Below are positions 43,278 through 52,549 of a DNA stretch of 64,000 nucleotides, piece after piece (position 1 is the first letter of the stretch; the number at the start of each line of letters is the position of its first letter). The stretch covers positions 1-64,000 of the forward strand of contig JAEESF010000002.1 in NCBI GenBank assembly GCA_016286205.1. The letters run 5' to 3'. This DNA comes from Colicola sp016286205 (GTDB lineage: Bacteria; Bacteroidota; Bacteroidia; Bacteroidales; Paludibacteraceae). Made by a program: the position numbers and the translations under genes. The notes below the pieces were generated by a model, which was not told where the DNA came from, ran no database searches, and saw only the letters and a list, made by a program, of their open reading frames with translations.

Positions 43278-44597
43278 CTATTCCATTCCTTCTAATATCC
43301 AATCGGCTACTGCATTGCCCGCTTTGCGTGCTCCGCTACGATGGAAATGCACGCCATCGCTTCCTGCCAGTCCAATCTCCTGCCAGCGCGCCATACTGCC
43401 TGCTCCGCCCATCCAGCGATAGAGACTGAAATAGGCTATCTCTTCCTCCAACGCCATCTTGCGCAACAATCGGTCCATATACGGCACCAGAGGATACGTA
43501 GTCATTTCGCCATCAATCGTGGTCAACATATCGCTCGGACCAATAAAGAGGATGGATGCATTAGGCGCACAGCGTTTCAGGTATTGCACTTGTTCGCGCA
43601 GACCTTTCACGATGGCAGCTATTGTACCAGGATTCTGATTCGAAGGTATTGCATTGCCGCCAAACTGCATAATAATCAACGATACATTCGCATCGCTGTA
43701 GAAACGGCTCAACTGAGCAGAACTAATCTTAGTGAAAACCAAACCGAGACAACCGCGCATCGGGATATTATCCACTATCACACCCGTTGACGATTCTTGC
43801 GACAGACCATACACATTGCCCCTACCACTCAGAAAGACAGTATCGCCGTGATGCGTATAATGAATACTGGTATCAGCCAGCACACGCCATCGGTTATAAC
43901 GCGGACGACCATCAATAGGCGTACAGTAAGTAATTATCTCTTCGCTGCCTTTGACCAGGCTATCGGCCATCACAGCCATCTGTCCCATCGGTCCGTATAG
44001 TCCGTCTCCGCGCTGACTGCTCTTTAAGCCGTATACCATGTATCGTCTAGGCCCCTGTTGAGGTGTGACAATGCGGCCGTTCATCATGAGACGTTGGGCA
44101 ACACTAAGACTTGGAATCGTCTGCGCCAGTGGCATCAGTCCCACACCAGAACCACCATAACGATCTTGCAGTTTCTGACGAATCTGCGCCGTCATGCGGT
44201 CTTCCTCTATCTGACTATCGCCATAATGCATCACGCGCACCTGACGACTGCCGGCTTCAGCCAGCGAAGCATAGAATTTGGCAAGATAGGTGCGGCTATC
44301 TACCACCGAATCGACATGTACCGTAGGTACAACTACTGGTGCAGGTTTTGGCTGCGCAGCAACAGTATCTACGGTCGCCACAGTATCGGTCACCACATAT
44401 TCAGGAAACTCAACTAATTCGTCCTCTGCCTCAGCATAATCTACAGTATCTGTTTGCTCCACGCCAAACACCTCGGCCAAACTGGGCCAATGTAGCGTAC
44501 GCGTACCTACTACAATGCTATGCGGCAACACCAGACATAGCACACCTAATCCGAGCAAACAGCAAGCGATAAAAAGTAAGACAGAGCGTGGACGCAT
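43278..44597 (-). CDS. SGNH/GDSL hydrolase-like membrane-anchored protein
   Basis: A 439-residue protein: N-terminal membrane anchor (about 5-27), a Val/Asp-rich linker, and an extracytoplasmic SGNH domain with MHYGDSQIEED (Ser near 124), a Gly/Asn block in MQFGGNAIPSN and the catalytic DGVHFHRSG (Asp-x-x-His near 417). Such proteins transfer acetyl groups to, or remove them from, glycans delivered by the MBOAT partner. The 3-bp gap to trkH upstream suggests a longer transcript dxs-trkA-trkH-SGNH-MBOAT-coaE. Confidence 0.88.
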   Translation of the reverse strand: MRPRSVLLFIACCLLGLGVLCLVLPHSIVVGTRTLHWPSLAEVFGVEQTDTVDYAEAEDELVEFPEYVVTDTVATVDTVAAQPKPAPVVVPTVHVDSVVDSRTYLAKFYASLAEAGSRQVRVMHYGDSQIEEDRMTAQIRQKLQDRYGGSGVGLMPLAQTIPSLSVAQRLMMNGRIVTPQQGPRRYMVYGLKSSQRGDGLYGPMGQMAVMADSLVKGSEEIITYCTPIDGRPRYNRWRVLADTSIHYTHHGDTVFLSGRGNVYGLSQESSTGVIVDNIPMRGCLGLVFTKISSAQLSRFYSDANVSLIIMQFGGNAIPSNQNPGTIAAIVKGLREQVQYLKRCAPNASILFIGPSDMLTTIDGEMTTYPLVPYMDRLLRKMALEEEIAYFSLYRWMGGAGSMARWQEIGLAGSDGVHFHRSGARKAGNAVADWILEGME

Positions 44598-44600
44598 AGA

Positions 44601-46100
44601 CTATTTCCTCCACAGCGCACGGCTGAACAACAATAGAACAGTGAATATCTCTAAACGTCCGATTAACATAACTAATGTTGCTGTCCATTTAGCTACTATC
44701 GGATAGTCAGCGTAGGTTCCTAAAGGGCCAAACTGGCCGATTGACACACCTACATTGCCTATCGCCGAGACAGCCGTACCGATAGCTTCATCAAACGCTA
44801 CTCCCGATGCACAGAAGACGAGTACCGCCAACACGATAATAACTATATAGAAGAACATAAATGCCATCACATTACTCGTAGTTTGTTCGCTGAGCGTGCG
44901 GCCATTGAATCGAACAGGTATCACTGCATTCGGATGGATACGACGTTTGATCTCAGCATGAGCTGATTTGGCAAAAATAGCAATACGCACCCATTTGATA
45001 CCTCCAGCTGTAGAACCCGAAGAGGCACCAGTAAACATCATGAAGAATACAAACACCCATAACAGTTTCGGCCATGTCATATAGTCGCTGGCGGCAAAAC
45101 CGGTACTGGTCATGGCGGAGCAAACCATAAAGAATCCTTTTCTAAGTGCCCTTTCTACTGTTGCAAAGACATTCTCCAATTCCACTATCTTGCTGATATC
45201 GTGCTCAATGCCATAATGAACGAACAAACCTATAGAAAGCACCAATGTAGCTATGCCTACAGCGATGGTGTACCACTGTGTTTCTTCCTCTTTGAAGAGA
45301 CGCTGCGGTTTTCCTCTAAACAATAAAATCAATTGAGTGAAATTCAATCCAGAAAGGAACATAAAGATGGCCGTTGTCCATTGGATGGCAGCGTTATCCC
45401 CAATCATGCTATCGTTACGCGTAGAAAAGCCACCGGTAGATATGGTACTCATCGAGTGGCAAATAGAATCGAACAATGTCATTCCCTCCAGATTCAGCAG
45501 ACCAGTTTGTATTACAGTCAGCAGGATATATGTTAGCCACATATGTTTGGCTGTATCAGCAATACGCGGACTGAGTTTTTCGTAGCTTACACCTGTCACT
45601 TCCGCGCTATAGAGCTGCATTCCACCCAAGCCGAACATAGGCAGAATTGCCACACTCAGTACAATAATACCCATACCACCGATCCACTGCATCAATGCCC
45701 GCCAGAGGAGGATAGAATGTGTCATCACTGTCACATCGCGAATAACCGTTGCGCCTGTGGTGGTGAAACCGGCCATGGTCTCATACCATGCATCGGTGAT
45801 GGATGGCAGCGCACCGCTCAACCAGAAAGGCAGCATACCAAACAACGAATAGACTACCCATACTGCGGCCACAATCACATATCCTTCGCGTTCACCTACC
45901 CGCTTCTCAGCATTGCGGCCGGCTAACAGAATCCATATACTGGTCACCCATGTGATGGCCGATGACACAATCCATGCGCCCAAATCGGCCTCGTGATACC
46001 ACCAGGCGGTGAAGGTAGGCACAAGCATGAACAGTGCTTCCAGAGTTGTCAGCACGCCCATCGTCTTGAAGACCAGTCGCCAATTGAATGTCCTTGTCAT
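44601..46100 (-). CDS. trkH: Trk-type potassium uptake membrane subunit TrkH
   Basis: Potassium-translocating subunit, 499 residues, with about ten hydrophobic segments and four pore-type repeats; filter-like sequences include ATTTGATVIRD (first), STISTGGFSTRN (second), MTSTGFAASDY (third) and SAIGNVGVSIG (fourth). Overlaps trkA by 4 bp, which supplies the cytosolic gating subunit. Confidence 0.96.
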   Translation of the reverse strand: MTRTFNWRLVFKTMGVLTTLEALFMLVPTFTAWWYHEADLGAWIVSSAITWVTSIWILLAGRNAEKRVGEREGYVIVAAVWVVYSLFGMLPFWLSGALPSITDAWYETMAGFTTTGATVIRDVTVMTHSILLWRALMQWIGGMGIIVLSVAILPMFGLGGMQLYSAEVTGVSYEKLSPRIADTAKHMWLTYILLTVIQTGLLNLEGMTLFDSICHSMSTISTGGFSTRNDSMIGDNAAIQWTTAIFMFLSGLNFTQLILLFRGKPQRLFKEEETQWYTIAVGIATLVLSIGLFVHYGIEHDISKIVELENVFATVERALRKGFFMVCSAMTSTGFAASDYMTWPKLLWVFVFFMMFTGASSGSTAGGIKWVRIAIFAKSAHAEIKRRIHPNAVIPVRFNGRTLSEQTTSNVMAFMFFYIVIIVLAVLVFCASGVAFDEAIGTAVSAIGNVGVSIGQFGPLGTYADYPIVAKWTATLVMLIGRLEIFTVLLLFSRALWRK

Positions 46101-47431
46101 TTGAAGAAACGCTCTAAGTTACGTATTACATGGCTCTTGCAGAAGACTACCACTAGGTCGCCTGCTACAATCTGCGTATCACCGTTTACCAATATTCCTT
46201 CTCCTGCACGTACAATGCCGCCTATATTAGCCTCTTCGGGCAAATCCAGTTCACGCACTTTGCGACGAGTGATTGGACTTCCCTCTTTGGCGTAGAATTC
46301 CACTATCTCTGCATCTGCACTGGTCAGGTTGTGTACGCCGCGTACGCTGGCATCCAGCAGCATCTGGTAGATATAGCTGGCGGCTATGGTTTTCTTGTTG
46401 AGCACAGTACCTATATCCAGTCCTTCGGCCATCGGTATATAGTCCAGATTCTCTATCTCGGCTATCGTCTTGTGTACTCCGAAACGCTTGGCAGCCAGAC
46501 AAGCAAAGATATTGGCCTCGCTATTTTCTGTCACTGCTACGAAAGCATCAGCATCCAGTATACCCTCTTCTTTCAGCACATCCATATCGCTACCATCGGC
46601 ATTGATAATCAGCACTTCCGGCACTTTCTCGCTCAGCAGTCGGCAAAGGTCGCGGTCGCGTTCAATGATCTTGATATTCATCTCGCCATTTAGTTCGGTA
46701 GCCGCTTTTCTGGCTATACGCCCGCCGCCGAAGAAGATGACATTCTTTATCTCGCGTCTCGATTTGCCTAACTCCTCGCGCAAGAATTCCATATCCTCTT
46801 TGGTACAAACGCAATAGACCATATCGCCTGCTTCCACCATATCGTTTCCACGCGGAATCAGTGTCTCCTGGTCGCGCTTGATAGCCACGATGCGGTAACG
46901 GCCGTGATTATATACACCCGATGCGAAAGTCTGACCTATCACTTTGGCTCCCTCACGCACTTTCACTACGCATAGTTCCAGTGCTCCCTGGCTGAGATGC
47001 AAGTGATAGCGCATCCAGTTGGTGCGAAGGCTTTCTTCAATCTCGTTGGCAGCCAGCACCTCCGGATAGATCAGGTGGTTAAGACCCATTCCTTCGAAGA
47101 ATTTACGATTCTCCGGCAACAGATATTCGTAGTTGTCGATACGGGCCAATGTACGTTTGGCGCCCAACTGATTGGCTATCAGGCAGGCTGTCATATTCTC
47201 CGTCTCATGCGGAGTAACCGAAATGAACAGGTCGCAATCTTTAACGCCGATGTCACGTAGGTCATGTATCGAGGTAGGGTTGCCTACTTTAGTGAGCAAG
47301 TCATAGTTGGCGCTCAGGTCACCCAAGCGCTCCGGTTGCTCGTCCAGCAGACTAATTTCCATGTCCTCTCGGCTCAACAGTTTGGCCAAGTGTGTGCCTA
47401 CTTCACCGGCACCTGCAATAACGATTCGCAT
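46097..47431 (-). CDS. trkA: Trk potassium channel NAD-binding subunit TrkA
   Basis: Cytosolic regulator of TrkH; 444 residues in two RCK halves, each with a Rossmann fold (MRIVIAGAGEVGTHLAKLL at 1-19; NVIFFGGGRIARKAATEL near 232-249) followed by a TrkA-C domain (about 145-225 and 370-444). Its first 34 bp overlap the 3' end of dxs in another frame. Confidence 0.97.
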   Translation of the reverse strand: MRIVIAGAGEVGTHLAKLLSREDMEISLLDEQPERLGDLSANYDLLTKVGNPTSIHDLRDIGVKDCDLFISVTPHETENMTACLIANQLGAKRTLARIDNYEYLLPENRKFFEGMGLNHLIYPEVLAANEIEESLRTNWMRYHLHLSQGALELCVVKVREGAKVIGQTFASGVYNHGRYRIVAIKRDQETLIPRGNDMVEAGDMVYCVCTKEDMEFLREELGKSRREIKNVIFFGGGRIARKAATELNGEMNIKIIERDRDLCRLLSEKVPEVLIINADGSDMDVLKEEGILDADAFVAVTENSEANIFACLAAKRFGVHKTIAEIENLDYIPMAEGLDIGTVLNKKTIAASYIYQMLLDASVRGVHNLTSADAEIVEFYAKEGSPITRRKVRELDLPEEANIGGIVRAGEGILVNGDTQIVAGDLVVVFCKSHVIRNLERFFK

Positions 47432-49278
47432 AATCCTTCTTTATCTAGTTTCAACAAGTGATACAATTCTTTGGTGCTGCCGTGTTCCACAAACTGGTCA
47501 TTCACGCCCAGGCGAATGATGCGCGGCGAATAACCATGATCGGCCATCCACTCCAGCACTGCGCTACCGGCTCCACCGGCCAGCATACCATCTTCGGCCG
47601 TGACAATCGTCTTAAATCGTTTGCCGATTTCGTGCAATAGCGCCTCATCTAATGGTTTGAGCCAGCGTAGGTCGTAATGCGCAAAGCTCGGAGCCTTTGG
47701 CTGCTGATTGGCTATTTCGTCGATAGCCTCAGCCATGGTATTGCCGATGGCACCTATTGTCAGTACGGCTATATCTTTTCCTTCGCGCAGGCAAATACCT
47801 TTGCCCAATTCTACCGGTTGGCTTTCTCCGTGCTCTATCGGTGTTCTGCCTCGCGGATAGCGAATAGCCACAGGCCCATCGAGCGTCTCGGCCAAGCGAA
47901 GCATATTTCTCAAATCAGATGCCGTACGCGGAGCAGCAATCTGCATATTAGGTATCGAACGCAGATAAGCCAGGTCGAGCAATCCATGATGCGTAGCGCC
48001 GTCGTTGCCCACGATTCCCGCACGGTCGATACAGAGTACGACGTGCAGATTCTGCAAAGCCACATCATGAACGATATTGTCGTACGCACGTTGCAGGAAG
48101 GTCGAATATTCGTTGCAGTAAGGTAGCATACCCGCCTTAGCCAGACCAGCGCTGAATGTCACAGCATGGCCTTCGGCTATACCCACATCATAGACGCGGT
48201 CGGGCAACTCCTTCTGCATAATGCTCATCGAGCATCCGCTAGGCATGGCAGGCGTGATACCTACTATCTTGTCGTTCTTGCGTGCCAGTTCCAGCAGCGT
48301 TTGACCAAATACCTCTTGCCACAGTGGCGTTTCAGCTCCACTCACTGTCAATCGCTCGCCGTTACTTACATTGAACTCACCCGGCGCATGCCAAACAGTT
48401 TGGTCGTTCTCCGCAGGTGCGTAACCTTTGCCTTTCTTAGTGATAATATGCAGTACCTTAGGTCCACGGTGGTTCTTGATCTCGCTCATGATACGCACCA
48501 GTCCTTCTACATCGTGACCATCGGTCGGACCAAAATAACGAATATTTAGTCCGGTGAAGATATTACTCTTCTGATGGCTCAGGGCCGCCTTGATATTGTT
48601 GTTGCGACGCAGGATACGTGCCTTGGTATGCTCATCCACCAGATGCAGTTTCAGGGCCAACTGATACAGATTCCAGCGCAAGCGGTTGTAACCGGCACTG
48701 GTAGTCAAATCCACCAGATACTGGGTAATACCACCTTTCAGCGGATCAATGGCCATGTGGTTATCATTCAGGATAATCAGCAAATTGTTCTTATCCATCG
48801 ACGTGTTGTTCAGTCCCTCGAAGGCCAATCCACCGGTCATAGCTCCATCGCCGATGATGGCTACCACATTCGCTTTACCCCCGATGGCTATATCCAGCCC
48901 CAGCGCAGCAGAAATACTGTTGCTGGCATGGCCGGCTATGAACGCATCATGCTCGCTCTCCATAGGATTGGTGAACGGGCTGAGTCCCTTGAACTGTCGG
49001 TTGGTATGGAATCGGTCGCGACGACCGGTCAAGATCTTGTGCGCATAAGCCTGATGGCCCACATCCCATACCAGTTTGTCGGTAGGCGTATCAAATACGT
49101 AGTGTAGCGCTACGGTCAATTCTATTGTTCCGAGCGAAGAAGCCAAGTGGCCTGGATTCTTGCTGAGGGCCTCGATGATGAATTGGCGCAACTCCGCACA
49201 AACGGCCGGCAATTCACTCACCTGCAGCTTCTTCAGGTCGGCTGGTGAATCTATGTGATTGATATATTGATAATCCAT
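47398..49278 (-). CDS. dxs: 1-deoxy-D-xylulose-5-phosphate synthase
   Basis: Thiamine-diphosphate enzyme joining pyruvate and glyceraldehyde 3-phosphate, first step of the MEP isoprenoid pathway. The start at 49278 (MDYQYINHIDSPADLKKL) matches the family; a frame eight codons longer reaches to 13 nt of the predicted transcription start. 626 residues. Motifs: GDGAMTGGLAFEGLNN (ThDP/Mg), the glutamate in VGIAEGHAVTFSAGLA, and the C-terminal transketolase domain. Promoter at 49322-49353. Confidence 0.97.
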   Translation of the reverse strand: MDYQYINHIDSPADLKKLQVSELPAVCAELRQFIIEALSKNPGHLASSLGTIELTVALHYVFDTPTDKLVWDVGHQAYAHKILTGRRDRFHTNRQFKGLSPFTNPMESEHDAFIAGHASNSISAALGLDIAIGGKANVVAIIGDGAMTGGLAFEGLNNTSMDKNNLLIILNDNHMAIDPLKGGITQYLVDLTTSAGYNRLRWNLYQLALKLHLVDEHTKARILRRNNNIKAALSHQKSNIFTGLNIRYFGPTDGHDVEGLVRIMSEIKNHRGPKVLHIITKKGKGYAPAENDQTVWHAPGEFNVSNGERLTVSGAETPLWQEVFGQTLLELARKNDKIVGITPAMPSGCSMSIMQKELPDRVYDVGIAEGHAVTFSAGLAKAGMLPYCNEYSTFLQRAYDNIVHDVALQNLHVVLCIDRAGIVGNDGATHHGLLDLAYLRSIPNMQIAAPRTASDLRNMLRLAETLDGPVAIRYPRGRTPIEHGESQPVELGKGICLREGKDIAVLTIGAIGNTMAEAIDEIANQQPKAPSFAHYDLRWLKPLDEALLHEIGKRFKTIVTAEDGMLAGGAGSAVLEWMADHGYSPRIIRLGVNDQFVEHGSTKELYHLLKLDKEGLCESLLQVPVK

Positions 49279-49321
49279 ATATAGCTGTGCACAAACGTGC
49301 ACAATAATCCAAATTAGCGCG

Positions 49322-49353
49322 CAAAGATACTGCTAATTTTGCATATATGCAAA
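49322..49353 (-). promoter_or_regulatory. Housekeeping promoter of dxs
   Basis: Minus strand: -33 TTTG (49353-49350), 20 nt, -7 TATCTTTG (49329-49322). Divergent from the nadC promoter. Confidence 0.85.
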
Positions 49354-49378
49354 TTTTATCGCAAAAATCGTACTAAAT

Positions 49379-49410
49379 CTTGCTTATATCAAAAATTATT
49401 TGTACTTTTG
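49379..49410 (+). promoter_or_regulatory. Housekeeping promoter of nadC
   Basis: -33 CTTG (49379-49382), 20 nt, -7 TACTTTTG (49403-49410). Predicted leader is about 15 nt. Confidence 0.85.
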
Positions 49411-49431
49411 CACCGCAAATTGTGAAACTAT

Positions 49432-50325
49432 ATGGACAAACAAGAATTACGCAAACTGATTGCTATTTGGTTTGACGAAGACATTCGCGATGGTGATCAT
49501 ACTTCACTCAGTTGTATTCCTCCTACTCAGATGGGCTGCCAGCAGCTGATTATCAAAGATACAGGTGTTTTGGCTGGCGTAGAAGTGGCTAAAGAAATTA
49601 TCAACTATTTCGATCCCGAGTGCCGCTTTGAGCAAATACTGCAGGATGGCGCACTGGTTAAGCCGGGCGACATAGCTTTCCGCGTCTATGGCAAGGAACT
49701 GAGCCTGCTGCAGATTGAGCGCACGATGCTCAATATCATGCAACGTATGTCGGGTGTAGCTACTACGGCTCATCGTTACCAGAGCCTGATTGCTGACACG
49801 GGTTGCCATGTGTTGGATACGCGCAAGACGACTCCGGGACTGCGTTATCTAGAGAAAGAGGCAGTAGTTATCGGCGGTGGGATGAACCATCGCATCGGAC
49901 TCTTCGACATGATACTGCTGAAGGACAATCATGTGGATTTTGCAGGAGGTATCACGGCTGCGCTGGAGCGTGCTCGCGACTACTGCAAGGCCAAAGGCAA
50001 GAATCTGCGTATAGAGATTGAGGTGCGCAATTTTGATGAAATCAACGAAGCACTGGCTACCAATATTCCTGACCGCATCATGCTCGACAATTTCACGCCT
50101 GCTAAGACAAAAGAGGCGGTCGATCTGATACGTGCTTGGGAGCGGTCAGTGACCGAGACAGATAGCCATTCGGGTAAGGCTCGTCACATGGAGATTGAGT
50201 CATCCGGAGGTATCACCATTGATACACTGCGCGACTATGCGCTTTGTGGCGTAGATTTCGTCTCTGTAGGAGCATTGACGCACTCTTACAAGAGTCTGGA
50301 CATGAGTTTCAAGGCGGTTAAATAA
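49432..50325 (+). CDS. nadC: Quinolinate phosphoribosyltransferase (nicotinate-nucleotide pyrophosphorylase)
   Basis: Converts quinolinate and PRPP to nicotinate mononucleotide in NAD synthesis. 297 residues. Motifs: GDHTSLSCIP (about 20-29), RMSGVATTAHRY (about 104-115), DTRKTTPGLRYLEKEAVVIGG (about 127-147), GGMNHRIGLFDMILLKDNH (about 147-165), and IEVEVRNFDE-type and ESSGGIT motifs. nadA and nadB are not adjacent. Ends in an 8-bp convergent overlap with the methyltransferase gene. Confidence 0.96.
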   Translation: MDKQELRKLIAIWFDEDIRDGDHTSLSCIPPTQMGCQQLIIKDTGVLAGVEVAKEIINYFDPECRFEQILQDGALVKPGDIAFRVYGKELSLLQIERTMLNIMQRMSGVATTAHRYQSLIADTGCHVLDTRKTTPGLRYLEKEAVVIGGGMNHRIGLFDMILLKDNHVDFAGGITAALERARDYCKAKGKNLRIEIEVRNFDEINEALATNIPDRIMLDNFTPAKTKEAVDLIRAWERSVTETDSHSGKARHMEIESSGGITIDTLRDYALCGVDFVSVGALTHSYKSLDMSFKAVK

Positions 50326-51499
50326 TCCGCTCACACTCCAGCAACACAGGTTTGCCGTTTACGCGGCAACCGATGATATAGGTTGTGCCTCCATCGCGGA
50401 GGTGCAACTTTTTCTTTAGTTGCTCCGGAGTTAGTGGATAATTGCGAACGAGAACGTTAGCAGTTGGGCCTACCCTCATTCTCTCTCTAGAGGGAAGGAC
50501 TTTATATGCCTTACCGGGAAAATCGGGAATAAGTGTGTCCGAAAAATAGAGATGGGTGTTGGTATCTGCTTTCTTTAGTCCAAACCGCTGAGCGATGAGT
50601 TTATATGCTCCGGCCTTCAATATCGCGGCATTAGGCTCATACAAAAATCCATCATTCTCATCATTCCCTTCATTCATCAATCTACAATCTCTTTCTTCCT
50701 CTCGGGTAAATAAGAAAGCCTGGTCCTTTTTTGCTAAATCGATAGCCGTAATAACAGCCTTTTGACTTCCGACTTTCGACTCTTGACTAACCAATAGCAC
50801 CTCTTTAACTTCGTTCTTGACAGCCACTACATGGATATTCCAGGAAAAGAGAGAGGCGAGAGGCGAAAGGCGAGAGAGAGCTTGCGTGAGGTCCAGCATT
50901 GGCGATAATTTCAGCATAATACGCCCTTTGGGCGTAAGATGAGCCAAGAGCGTAGGCAGTAATTCTACCACATTGGGTGTGCAGTCTTCCAGGCGAAAAA
51001 CCTTTCCTCCGTGACTGTCACGTCTTGCCGGATCCAGGAAAATCAGGTCATACAGACCTGCTGTCTGAAGAAAATTTTCGGCCGTGGAGTTGTGAACGGA
51101 AATGGAGCCTACCCCCGCCCCCTCCCTAAAGGGAAGGGAGAAATTGTGCGTAGCTATTCGGCACAGTTCTTCGTTTTGCTCGACATAGTCGGTTTGCGCG
51201 AATTGTTCGCTCAGAAAATACGTATCTACTCCGTAACCGCCAGTCAAGTCCACCATGCGACTTTCCGCTTTCGACTTTCCACTTTCGACTATTTCCGCCT
51301 TGTATCTGGCGGTCAGTTCTGAAGAACACTGCTCACAACTGAGACGCACGGGATACCACCAGTCGTCTATCTGAGCAAAAGTAGGCAGTTTGTCAGCAGT
51401 GCGCTCACGGCCTTCTGTTTGCTGCAACATCCATCGCCATTCGTCGTCCGACAGATGTTTGTATTTACTCCGCTGAAGCGCTAATTCCTCAATTCTCAA
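50318..51499 (-). CDS. Class I SAM methyltransferase with THUMP-like tail and many in-frame repeats
   Basis: A 393-residue protein with the N-terminal Lys/Trp-rich region, methyltransferase core (VDLTGGYGVDTYFLSE, then LIFLDPARRD with DPAR in the catalytic motif IV position) and C-terminal domain (NYPLTPEQLKKKL...GGTTYIIG) seen in Bacteroidetes THUMP-like methyltransferases. RNA is the likely substrate (inference). At least six stretches look inserted: ESGKSKAESR, SLPFREGAGVGS, LSRLSPLASLFS, SQESKVGSQK, NEGNDENDG and LPSRERMRVGP. Each is encoded by a repeat tract also seen elsewhere in this window. The start appears to be TTG, overlapping the SpoIID-like gene by 11 bp. Confidence 0.85.
   Translation of the reverse strand: MRIEELALQRSKYKHLSDDEWRWMLQQTEGRERTADKLPTFAQIDDWWYPVRLSCEQCSSELTARYKAEIVESGKSKAESRMVDLTGGYGVDTYFLSEQFAQTDYVEQNEELCRIATHNFSLPFREGAGVGSISVHNSTAENFLQTAGLYDLIFLDPARRDSHGGKVFRLEDCTPNVVELLPTLLAHLTPKGRIMLKLSPMLDLTQALSRLSPLASLFSWNIHVVAVKNEVKEVLLVSQESKVGSQKAVITAIDLAKKDQAFLFTREEERDCRLMNEGNDENDGFLYEPNAAILKAGAYKLIAQRFGLKKADTNTHLYFSDTLIPDFPGKAYKVLPSRERMRVGPTANVLVRNYPLTPEQLKKKLHLRDGGTTYIIGCRVNGKPVLLECERII
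50467..50499 (-). repeat. In-frame palindromic element, copy D (methyltransferase)
   Basis: GGCCTACCCTCATTCTC then TCTCTAGAGGGAAGGAC, encoding VLPSRERMRVGP; a diverged copy of the element. Confidence 0.65.
50649..50681 (-). repeat. In-frame CATCATTC repeat tract (methyltransferase)
   Basis: CATCATTCT, CATCATTCC, CTTCATTC and ATCA encode MNEGNDENDG. Confidence 0.5.
50760..50790 (-). repeat. In-frame GACTTTCGACT-type tract 1 (methyltransferase)
   Basis: TTGACTTCCGACTTTCGACTC encodes SQESKVGSQK. Related tracts lie at 51257-51295, 52359-52400 and 54034-54072. Confidence 0.65.
50849..50880 (-). repeat. In-frame GAGAGGCGA repeat tract (methyltransferase)
   Basis: GAGAGGCGAGAGGCGAAAGG encodes SRLSPLASLF. 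A related tract lies at 23869-23900 in the sigma-partner gene (LSPLASRL) and a non-coding one at 841-871. Confidence 0.65.
51106..51140 (-). repeat. In-frame palindromic element, copy E (methyltransferase)
   Basis: GAGCCTACCCCCGCCCCC then TCCCTAAAGGGAAGGGAG, encoding SLPFREGAGVGS. Confidence 0.8.
51257..51295 (-). repeat. In-frame GACTTTCGACT-type tract 2 (methyltransferase)
   Basis: CGACTTTCCGCTTTCGACTT and continuation, encoding VESGKSKAESR. Confidence 0.7.
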
Positions 51500-52535
51500 T
51501 GCTTAGTTGCGTATTTGGGTAGTAGTACGACAGTATCTGCTGGTATGTTTTTCCCTCGTTGGCCATCACAGCGGCGCCTATCTGGCATAATCCTGCTCCG
51601 TGGCCCCAACCGTGACCGCTGAGCGTCCATACACCATTGGCATGATGGATATCAAACCAACTGCTGTAGAGGCACGAACGACTTAACCAGAGACGTATTT
51701 TCAGTTCTTTGCCTATAATCTCGGTGCGTTTAGTGCCCACGATGTGCAGACTGTCGATTCGTCCGCTAGCTCCGCGATGAAGGGGTTCAAGTGACTCGAT
51801 GTGCCCGAAGTCGATACCCGATTTTTCGTGAACGATAGCATCTAGTTCATCGTCCGTGTATGTCACGTTCCAGTCTCGAAAATCTCTGGTTTCTTGGTCG
51901 TAATCGTTCAATACCAGTCGAAGAATTTTAGGCGAAGGTTGCTTGCACCAGTCGCAGGTCACCGAACGAATATACGGCACATCTATATCTTCCCAACACG
52001 TGCGCCAAATCTCCGTTCGTCCGCCGCAGCATTTGTAGTAACGGCAGTCGCAAATTTGGCCCTCGTAGGTCAACACCTGATGCGCGGTGGCTCGCACTGC
52101 TTCTATGGCTCTCCGGTTCATGCGGCGCAGACCTTCGTAACGCTGGCAATGGTCATCGGCGCAGACATCATAATCATTTACCAATTGACCATTTACCATT
52201 TGTTCATGGGGCTTTTGTGCTATCGCGCGAAGCGCCCAACTGCGACTGATAACAGCGTGCGCTTTGAGCAGTTCCATCGGACTATTGGCATTCATCTCAG
52301 ACGAAATAACCGAACAGATATAATCTTCCAGGTCAATGGTATTGACAGCGGTGAACAGTCTTTCGTCTTTCGACTTTCGACTTTCGACTATTTCTAACTT
52401 TCCGGCAAATTCCTGATCTTCGAGTCGATCCCAATGAAAACCAATACCGATGCGCACATTCTTCAGAATGAATGTGTGTTCGCGTTGTTCGAACTCAATC
52501 TTCGGAGCAGTTAGTATGCCTATTCGAATGAGCAT
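51489..52535 (-). CDS. SpoIID/LytB domain protein
   Basis: A 348-residue SpoIID-like protein; the family includes peptidoglycan lytic transglycosylases that act on denuded glycan. Motifs: DLEDYICSVISSEMNANSP with the catalytic-type Glu, LLKAHAVISRSWAL, CDWCKQPSPKIL region, and GHGWGHGAGLCQIGAAVMA (near 308-326). No signal peptide is visible at this start, unlike sporulation SpoIID. Two stretches look like repeat insertions: LEIVESRKSKDERLF (DNA 52359-52400) and EQMVNGQLVND (DNA 52174-52202). Overlaps the methyltransferase start by 11 bp. Confidence 0.87.
   Translation of the reverse strand: MLIRIGILTAPKIEFEQREHTFILKNVRIGIGFHWDRLEDQEFAGKLEIVESRKSKDERLFTAVNTIDLEDYICSVISSEMNANSPMELLKAHAVISRSWALRAIAQKPHEQMVNGQLVNDYDVCADDHCQRYEGLRRMNRRAIEAVRATAHQVLTYEGQICDCRYYKCCGGRTEIWRTCWEDIDVPYIRSVTCDWCKQPSPKILRLVLNDYDQETRDFRDWNVTYTDDELDAIVHEKSGIDFGHIESLEPLHRGASGRIDSLHIVGTKRTEIIGKELKIRLWLSRSCLYSSWFDIHHANGVWTLSGHGWGHGAGLCQIGAAVMANEGKTYQQILSYYYPNTQLSIEN
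52174..52202 (-). repeat. In-frame ATTTACC-type tract in the SpoIID-like gene
   Basis: CATTTACCAATTGACC and ATTTACCATTTG encode QMVNGQLVND. Confidence 0.75.
52359..52400 (-). repeat. In-frame GACTTTCGACT-type tract in the SpoIID-like gene
   Basis: TCTTTCGTCTTTCGACTTTC and continuation encode VESRKSKDERLF. Confidence 0.75.
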
Positions 52536-52549
52536 TCAGCAATCAGTAA

